Source: Phoronis ovalis (Eukaryota; Phoronida; Phoronidae). Taken from it: a DNA stretch of 14,171 bases. This document shows, piece after piece, positions 8,123-14,171 of this stretch. The stretch lies in NCBI GenBank assembly GCA_028565635.1, contig JAOXYB010033852.1, positions 1 through 14,171 of the forward strand, given 5' to 3'. Numbering within the stretch: position 1 is the stretch's first letter; the number at the start of each line of letters is the position of its first letter. The position numbers were made by a program, and so were the translations under genes. The notes below the pieces were generated by a model, which searched no databases, had not been told where the DNA came from, and saw only the letters and a list, made by a program, of their open reading frames with translations.

Positions 8123-8307
8123 TAAGACCGAAAGCTCTCATGGCTTAATAAGTATGATTCAGTTTGGACTAAAATTTGTCTTTGATAACATCTAATTACC
8201 TCGATTGGTCATTTATTAAAGTTTAACCCAAAAGACATGAAAAAAAGCATAATACCAAAATACAGCAGTGTAGACCACATGATATTAAAGATAAACGGTT
8301 AAATTAC

Positions 8308-8433
8308 GTCTCACATGTAACACTGGAGATCTGTTCACCGCAGACATTAGTCTCACATGTAACATTGGAGATCTGTTCACCGCAGACATTAGTCTCACAT
8401 GTAACACTGGAGATCTGTTCATCGCAGACATTA
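8308..8433. repeat. Three-copy 42-bp tandem array
   Basis: Units at 8308, 8350 and 8392 begin gtctcacatgtaacactgga and end cgcagacatta, with one or two changes each (cact/catt, caccg/catcg). As 42 is a multiple of three, part of the array is open on the plus strand, reading repeats of VSHVTLEICSPQTL, but no start, splice or homology makes it a convincing gene. Confidence 0.95.
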
Positions 8434-8897
8434 GGTTTTAGTATTTTACACATTCAAATGGATAATTTAGTTGAACTGTTTGAATGCATACGTGCGTCTA
8501 ATTTAACCACATATCATGATCGGCTGGCAGCGGTATCAATTAAATAAATAAATGATAGCTTTTTCGTTAACTGCCAGTTTTAATTGTTACATAAATTCTT
8601 CAAATGTTTATATTATGTTTATTCTGAAACATATATAAAGTTACATCTTATTTTTTATTTGTTAAATCTTATAATATTATATACCCCAGTAGGTCATTAT
8701 TTTCATTAACTTCCTCATGACCCAGGCATACACCTTAGAACACTTGTGGCGTAAAAGCTGAACTGTGGACACTGATCGTACAGCATGTACATTTATATGT
8801 AAGTTATGTAACACTTTATATTATGTAATGTTTACACAAATACACAACACTACTGTAATACGAGATATTACGTGAAAGGTACCGGAAAGGTATAAAA

Positions 8898-9080
8898 GTG
8901 TCAATGACAGTTTTGTGCTTACCTCTAATTTTACTAGTGAGTAAATACCTGTTGAACTTGAATAGTTCCCAGTCAGTATCATTGAACTTCAGTAGTCTTC
9001 AAAATAATAATATGTACGGAAATAATAAACAAAGCCCTAATAATTACAAATACGGACAAAAGCAAAGCCCTAATACGTGA
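8898..9080 (+). CDS. Possible small secreted peptide ORF (unverified)
   Basis: A 60-codon frame begins MSMTVLCLPLILLVSKYLL, a signal-peptide-like hydrophobic stretch, and continues into an Asn/Ser/Gln-rich tail with two related YG.NKQSPN / YGQKQSPN blocks. A TATAAA (8891-8896) lies so close to the ATG that its transcript would start downstream of it, and the sequence gtgagt inside the hydrophobic part could be a splice donor. It may be a chance frame in AT-rich DNA. No homologue was recognised. Confidence 0.15.
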   Translation: MSMTVLCLPLILLVSKYLLNLNSSQSVSLNFSSLQNNNMYGNNKQSPNNYKYGQKQSPNT

Positions 9081-9633
9081 ACATGAGTACTGAATGCTTA
9101 GCGATACGCCTGAAGTCAATAATTAGAAAAAGTCGACTTTGATTTTAGATATCAAATTGAACTTGAAAATAGAAACAAGATTCTTCTGGAAGTTATCATA
9201 ATTAATTCAGATTGTGCACTTGTTTTTTTATTGTACATGCAAGTTGTTTTTCAGTTATGGGAATTTCAGAGTAATTCATTCATCTTAAAATCTGTAATCG
9301 TCAAAGCGCGAATCTTGATTTCTTTTCTGAAAGTATCACTGGGCAATATAGTGTCCAGTCTTAAATCTAGTGTTCTTATTTAAGAAGGTCATGTTTACAT
9401 TAAGAGTGTGACCTCATAATTTTAGCAGTGATACAGACAGATGTAGGTAAATTTTGCTCTCTAAATCATTGTTCGCACTGCTATACAGTTCCTGAATGGG
9501 CGAATTCCATTTAATAGACCCTCGTGAAGATAAAATAATCATTTTTCTGATATTTACACATTGAATAGGACAAAAGGCAGAATCTTTACCGCGTAAAATT
9601 ATGTGGCATCACACTTTACGGTTTTTGTTTTAA

Positions 9634-9831
9634 TTAAAACATATAATTTCTGTCAAATCTAAAACGGAAGTTATGATCAGCAATGATAACGTGTTGGCGT
9701 ACGCCCACTTTTCTGTCTCCATATTGTTTAATGGACAATTGCCGCTTTATTCTGTTACCTATTGTATGGACGAGTTTATTAAAAAAAGTACCGGTATAGA
9801 AACAGGAACAACCATGTAGCGCTTGGAACAC
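9634..9831 (-). CDS. Unidentified open frame or exon remnant
   Basis: A minus-strand frame of about 65 codons is open from an acceptor-like atttttag/ttttag region near 9839 to a TAA at 9634. It has mixed, non-repetitive composition, including the segments GNRIKRQLSIKQYGDRK, VGVRQHVIIADH and NFRFRFDRNYMF. It lacks an ATG, so if real it is a terminal exon or a transposon remnant. No family was recognised. Composition is less AT-biased than the flanks, which is the only positive sign. Confidence 0.2.
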   Translation of the reverse strand: MFQALHGCSCFYTGTFFNKLVHTIGNRIKRQLSIKQYGDRKVGVRQHVIIADHNFRFRFDRNYMF

Positions 9832-10144
9832 ACAATATCTAAAATACTGTGTTAATTAATTTCTCCAAATCAGCAAATTTAATATAACGATAACCAATAT
9901 TTTTCTAAACCTCGACATAACTTTAAGTACCAAAAATTATAAAAAACAAGTTTTCATTTAGTAGATTTTCTTGTATTCTGATTGAAATGCTTGAAAGAGG
10001 TATTTTGCTCATGCTGTAAAGTTTGAATTTGCTTCAAAGCTTTGTACAAGGTACATGTACAACGTATCTTGAATGTGTTCCTTCCAATCCTCTTGAAATT
10101 TGGCATACTTCACCGCAACAGATATATCTTTCTGTGTTATGATC

Positions 10145-10552
10145 TAATTGTAAATGCCATGAATAATCTTTGAATTATTAATAAATGCTTAAAAAAGATT
10201 CACTTTTTATTTGTCACAAATTTAAATTCATGATATATCCAAAAGTACTGGTGCGATTTAAAAATGCTCCAAAGCAAATTGTTAGAATATAATTTACTTT
10301 TATAAAACTTAGTTAGCATGAATTTTGATCCACCAAGTTTTCCAGTAGGATGTACCTCATGGTTTTTATGAGGTATCATTAAATGCTAATTAAATTCGTG
10401 TATTGCAGTGACAAGTCTGAGAATACATGCATAACATAGCCCGAATGCTCAAGTTTCAGAAATATTTAGTTTGTGTGCAAAAAGTGTTTTATGGATTTTT
10501 CTCGAATGTTTTATTTAAAACAGTCACGAGGGTCTAGCTTAGCCTTAATGTG
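10145..10552. repeat. Dispersed repeat family 1, copy b
   Basis: Partner of 4446-4838, same orientation, colinear over nearly its whole length. The best-kept blocks are ttaaatgctaattaaat, ggatttttctcgaat and ttatttaaa.cag, followed by cttag in both. Copy b has an extra ~12 bp (cacgagggtcta) near its end. No coding potential. Confidence 0.75.
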
Positions 10553-11044
10553 TAGAGCAAACCTTTGATAGCCCAGTTGCATTTAAGTTAAAACTTGAAA
10601 CTTCTCTAACAAGGCACATGTATGCTCGTCAAAGTTATAAGCCAACTGCAAATAATTGACAGTTATTTAATGAACTACTGTATAAGAGCTGCTAACTTTT
10701 ATGTATCTATGGAATCTTTTACTATATATGATTTAATTATATGGCACGTGTACATATTATTCTGGCAATATATGTTAAAGAAAACGTAGTGATTAAGATC
10801 GTGCCCTCTAAGATTACTCTATATTTGAATAAATAAAAAAAAATTCCTACATAACTGAGTGGTTTATTTACAATGTATGTATAATTTATTGAACTTCACA
10901 TTGTCGAGAAAAATGATTATTCGTATATTTTAGTAAAGCCAATGTGTAAACGGAATATATATTCAAAATTTGCTTATTTGTAAATTTTCTAATGAGTCCG
11001 GTTTTGAATAATAATGCAGAACTTTGATTTTTTTAGCATAGCAA
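10553..11044. other. Intergenic, nothing recognised
   Basis: About 490 bp of AT-rich DNA between repeat family 1 copy b and the inverted-end element. No ORF, RNA or repeat structure could be supported. Confidence 0.5.
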
Positions 11045-11425
11045 TAGACCATTTGCATGCACTTGGTGGAGCCACCAGTCGTGTACCCAAACCTTCCCAG
11101 CATGTCACATTTTGTGAATGAACTATGACGTAGTTCGCCATGTTCATTCACAACACGCTATACCCTTCGCTCCCTTTGCATACTCAGCGAAAACCAAAAC
11201 AAAATCTGTTTACTGTTTGGTTTCAGAAACGCTTTCTCCTTGTAACTTAATTTAGTATTTCAATGCAGAAACCATTATTTATTAACAATGTAACACTTTG
11301 ATTATATTTCACCACTCAATGCATGTTTAAAGTTGGGTCTTAAAAACCGTGTATTGATTTCCACTATAAATTATGGGATCAAAAGGGTCCGATAGTGCTG
11401 CCCTCAAGGGCATGCAAATAGTCTA
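11045..11425. mobile_element. Probable MITE with inverted ends and TA target duplication
   Basis: The left end reads GACCATTTGCATGCACTTG from 11047; the complement of the right end, read inward from 11423, is GACTATTTGCATGCCCTTG. Seventeen of the first 19 bases agree, and a weaker match runs on for about 30 bp (G.GG..gccAC.A.TCG...CCC). Each end is bordered by TA (11045-11046 and 11424-11425), the target duplication made by Tc1/mariner-type transposases. The 377-bp element has no transposase frame, so it would be a non-autonomous MITE. Inside, 11112-11123 and 11142-11153 form a perfect 12-bp stem with an 18-nt loop. The superfamily is inferred only from the TA. Confidence 0.65.
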
Positions 11426-11529
11426 ATTTGTGGTATCTGTTCAGAAGCATAAATAAGGGCATCTATTTATATGTCTTGTTGAGATCCAAGGTAATTTCCA
11501 AGGTAATTTCCAAATTAATTCGCTGACAG

Positions 11530-11730
11530 ACCTCTGTTGCCAGTCTACTTTTAAATCGTAAAAATCAGACAATAAGAACATTTTTCATCAAACCTTGCTA
11601 TTTTGACTTTTTGAAATCTTTTTTTCTCAAAGAAATGTGAAAAAATTGTTTAAGAAGCTAAAAGGCCAGTTTACATTATTTTGATTAAAGCCTATAGTAA
11701 CAAGACATCGAGAAAACTAATACTAGTTCT
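11530..11730. repeat. Dispersed repeat family 2, copy b
   Basis: Partner of 7002-7250 in the same orientation. It keeps cgtaaaaatcagac, tttaagaagctaaaaggcc and ctatagtaacaagacatcga. It is shorter in the middle than copy a. Non-coding. Confidence 0.72.
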
Positions 11731-12019
11731 GCTTTCTGCCACAATGGCTTTACGGCGTAACACTGGGTAGTGAAGAAAGTTGTGATAATAATGAAGTCTA
11801 CTCTAATAAATATTATATTTTTTACAAAAGTTGATCTCTAACGTGGTGAGCGCCGTTAACATACTGTAACTTGCAAAAGATATTAATATTTTCTTTTTTT
11901 GTAAATTCTGCTTGGACATATTCTTTGGAATAAATTTACAAAATAAAGTCTCACTTTTCTCGTCGATTTTTAATGAAAAAATAGCTTTTCTGAAGACTGG
12001 TGAAAAATCCGACTTTGCT

Positions 12020-12630
12020 AGAAATCACGTGACATAATCGCCCTATCTACCATATACGTCATTTGACCTAGATCAACACCACAACTCCTGGAAAAATCAT
12101 AATGGCTACTCGAAAGAAGAGTGGTGTAAAGCCCCGTAGAAAGTCGCCGAAAGTTCCCTGCCCGCGACTTCTAAAGCATTTTAAAGCTCTCGGACAAAGG
12201 TTCCTTTTACAATCAATCGGAGAGTTGGTTTGGGATGCGAAACAAGGGTTAGAATACCGGGTCAGTGCGATTCCGAGTATCATCGGCATCCCTAACTCAT
12301 CCATATTTCCAGCTTCTCTGTTGCCTTTTTCAATGTTTCTTTTCTACTTGTAGCCATCGTGATCATCAATTATTTTACGTAATAAATTGCTACAAATAAA
12401 TCTTCACTCAGAAGAGTATTATAAACATGTGTTGACCTATATATCCATAATATGAAAAGCCCCGCCCACATTATGAATAATCCAGGTCACGTGATTAAAG
12501 TTTTCGCGCAATTGCCTATCCATTGGATTAGTTTGTCATTTTTTTACCAATCATGGGCCAAAATTTTGTAGGCACGTGTCGAAACATATTTTATATGCTA
12601 TTCAGCTTCCAGACCAATGGTTTCCCGCTG
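12020..12630. promoter_or_regulatory. Motif-dense, CpG-retaining promoter-like region
   Basis: Compared with its AT-rich surroundings this region keeps many CG dinucleotides. It holds TCACGTGA boxes at 12025-12032 and 12487-12494 (bHLH-zip E-box/M-box type) and a third CACGTG at 12573-12578. It also has a GC box CCCCGCCC at 12460-12467, E2F-type TTTCGCGC at 12502-12509 and TTTCCCGC at 12621-12628, an inverted CCAAT at 12522-12526, and CCAAT at 12547-12551 and 12614-12618. CCAAT plus E2F plus GC box is typical of promoters of cell-cycle genes in animals. No first exon could be identified on either side, so the gene it serves, if any, is unknown, and it might be a displaced or dead promoter. 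Confidence 0.4.
12102..12353 (+). CDS. Hypothetical basic ORF within the promoter-like region
   Basis: An 83-codon frame begins MATRKKSGVKPRRKSPKVPC, strongly basic like a nuclear N terminus, and continues LLKHFKALGQ and GELVWDAKQGLEYRVS before a less plausible hydrophobic end. The ATG lies about 70 bp after a TCACGTGA box. The opposite strand is also open over much of the same stretch, so openness alone is weak evidence. On the minus strand a short frame starting at 12358-12356 reads MATSRKETLKK and so resembles the plus-strand start. It might be a first exon; no family was recognised. Confidence 0.25.
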   Translation: MATRKKSGVKPRRKSPKVPCPRLLKHFKALGQRFLLQSIGELVWDAKQGLEYRVSAIPSIIGIPNSSIFPASLLPFSMFLFYL

Positions 12631-12639
12631 TTTTGGAGT

Positions 12640-13412
12640 GAAAATTGCTCCACGAGGAATGTTTGCAGTTTATAGGATTGAAATCTCGATTTTCTAGATT
12701 TTTGAATTTGTGATATCTGCTGTGATTTGAATTAACTTAACTAATTATCCCAGTGTGTTATGAAAAAATTCAGTGGCTATATCGCAAGAAGACACATTGA
12801 TCCGCTACATGTTGTCTCGGATTTTGAAAGGCCGTCTAGTTTTATTTCCAGGGACATGTCCGGAATAAAATTGCAGACTCACAAATTTCAAACCAGTGGC
12901 CCTCGTTTGAAACAATGTTGCAAATTAACAGAGTTATTTATCAAAATTTTGAGACACCGTTTTGTGCTAGAAACGTGGCATTTTCGGTTGCAATTTGAAT
13001 TACGCGACATCCTCAAAATATGTAAAAGTTAAATTCTTATATATTTAAAACTGTAGTTTTTGCGGTTAATGGCAGAAATTTCGTTACCATGACAAAAATT
13101 CGACCAAAATGTAGTCGGATTGAAAGAAAAAAACTGACTAAAAAAAATGTATACATAATAATACTTTTAGTCTATAGTTTTAAAGATACATTGTAACAAA
13201 GACAACTAAGAAATAAACGGTTCTCGCCCCCTTAAATAAATTTCAGAACAGAAACCTTCTGATATGTGATGTAGTGATTTATTTCATCTATTAATTTATA
13301 TATTAAAAAAAAGTGTCGTTTGTTGAAATCATTCATAACCATTTTATTTTTAATTTCAACTGTTTGAAGTTACAATTATAGGTCTCAATTCACTCATTAT
13401 TTTCTCATTTGT
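12640..13412. other. Intergenic and gene B downstream region
   Basis: A plus-strand frame at 12760-13032 (90 codons) has no recognisable domain and is probably chance. It contains the near-perfect hairpin at 12840-12870. The left part beyond the gene B polyadenylation signals shows nothing else. Confidence 0.45.
13343..13348 (-). terminator. Polyadenylation signal of gene B
   Basis: On the minus strand AATAAA lies about 65 bp after the stop codon of the ZP exon. A second AATAAA is at 13283-13278, and another overlaps the stop codon itself (caataaac). Cleavage would follow 10-30 nt to the left of the signal used; which one is used cannot be told from sequence. Confidence 0.5.
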
Positions 13413-13683
13413 TTATTGGATTTCTACAATCACCGGACCCATGGACACATAGGCATGATGATGAACGCCTGAGTAATTCTCATCATCCCTCTTCTTCCTG
13501 GACTGTTTGACACATCCCTTCTGACACCTGGATCCGGCGTCATTCCCATCACAGACCAGCAGCTTACAGTGCAGGTAGACTTCGTTCCTAAGAGGTGACA
13601 ACGCGAACGCCTGGAAACTCATGTTGACAGTGGTCGGGTTCGGGGAAGAGTCGTAGACCGTGGTGGTGCTGTCAACAACACAA
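13413..13683 (-). CDS. Gene B last exon: ZP domain C-terminal end with furin site
   Basis: This terminal exon of a zona pellucida (ZP) domain protein polymerises into extracellular filaments or matrix in known family members. The acceptor is aattttccag before 13683 (phase 2 entry); the stop TAA is at 13415-13413. The product reads CVVDSTTTVYDSS, then NMSFQAFALSPLRNEVYLHC, KLLVCDGNDAGSRCQKGC and SRKKRDDENYSG. The F-F-L core, the VYLHC.LLVC strand and the following C...C pair are the end of a ZP-C subdomain. SRKKR is a consensus furin cleavage site, as normal just after ZP domains. Only about 28 residues follow it and they contain no membrane helix; the end GPVIVEIQ is mildly hydrophobic. The product therefore looks secreted rather than membrane-anchored before cleavage. 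The 5' part of the gene lies right of the window. Confidence 0.87.
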
Positions 13684-14171
13684 CTGGAAAATTATTGAGT
13701 GCATTTTATTATTAAAGCATAAGTACAATTAAAAACGCCTTTGATGCAAAACGATAAATAAAACAGATGTGTCACTAACTCACGGATACATCCATTTGAA
13801 TGTATAATTGTATATGTATATATAAATGACTACAATCACAACATGTGTGAAACCAACTTATATCAAGGAGATAAGATGCCGACTACAGAGGAGGTCTACA
13901 TTAAAACATAGTATAGCTAAGCTTGGAGATAACGAGAGAATATGATGATGATGACGATCATGACGATCATGATGATGATGATGATGATGAATATAAATAA
14001 CGAGAACGACGATGACGATGAATAAAGGATAAGGATGGTTGTTATAATAATGATACTGACGATGATGGTTAGAATGGCCACAAGAAGGATGAATAATAGG
14101 CACGCATTATAAGCATTTTAGTAGTATATTATCTTCACATTTCTCAATGATGTCGCTGTCTCAAGGAATAA
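13684..14171. other. Gene B intron, partly
   Basis: Sequence upstream of the gene B last exon on the minus strand, so presumably its last intron. No further exon with plausible borders was seen up to the window edge; a GAT-rich microsatellite occupies the middle. Confidence 0.5.
13942..14022. repeat. GAT/GAC trinucleotide microsatellite
   Basis: An imperfect (ATG/GAT)n tract with interspersed gacgatcatg units and a second GACGAT cluster at 14002-14022. The minus-strand frame over it encodes poly-His and is an artefact of the repeat. Confidence 0.92.

Larger units (their letters stand above)
8434..10144. other. Intergenic stretch without a recognised gene
   Basis: AT-rich sequence between the 42-bp array and repeat family 1 copy b. 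It contains two small open frames listed separately at low confidence (8898-9080 plus and 9634-9831 minus). No RNA gene, strong repeat or known domain was seen. Confidence 0.5.

Noticed and set aside
13858-14103. Minus-strand frame with long His runs
   Set aside because: Produced by the GAT/ATG microsatellite.

Overview
This is a eukaryotic, almost certainly invertebrate animal, genomic window. It is AT-rich and full of introns, with split exons carrying GT..AG borders, extracellular cysteine-rich modules (D8C, EGF, ZP) in phase-1 exons, a Penelope-like retroelement remnant, a probable MITE and many tandem repeats. The combination suits a marine lophotrochozoan, perhaps a mollusc, but nothing in the window fixes the species.

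Two protein-coding genes can be supported, both on the minus strand. Gene A begins near 5325 with a TATA box. It has a signal-peptide exon (5233-5173), two exons that together encode a D8C (uromodulin/OIT3-type eight-cysteine) domain (1401-1250 and 856-616), and an EGF-like exon (441-313). It then runs off the left edge. All splice phases agree (1, 0, 1, 1), giving 194 codons with no stop. The order signal peptide - D8C - EGF is that of OIT3 and uromodulin-family proteins, so a ZP domain is predicted beyond the left edge. Gene B enters from the right edge and ends in the window with the last exon of a ZP-domain protein (13683-13413), including a dibasic furin-type site and no transmembrane tail. 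A and B are probably head-to-tail members of one secreted or surface matrix-protein family.

Gene A carries decayed internal copies of its own exons: a diverged copy of the signal exon just downstream of the real one (about 5119-5013), and a copy of the first D8C exon just upstream of the real one (about 1599-1436).

The rest is repeats and intergenic DNA. There is a 22-copy 34-bp minisatellite (2623-3373), a 6-copy 34-bp array inside a larger duplication (6550-6957), a 3 x 42-bp array (8308-8433), a 2 x 108-bp duplication (5821-6036) and several smaller ones. Two old dispersed repeat families each have two copies here (4446-4838 with 10145-10552, and about 7002-7250 with 11530-11730). A frameshifted Penelope-like GIY-YIG endonuclease end lies at 7590-8122 on the plus strand. 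A 377-bp element with inverted ends and TA flanks occupies 11047-11423. At 12020-12630 there is a CpG-retaining stretch dense in CACGTG, CCAAT, E2F-like and GC-box motifs; it looks like a promoter but has no recognisable gene attached.
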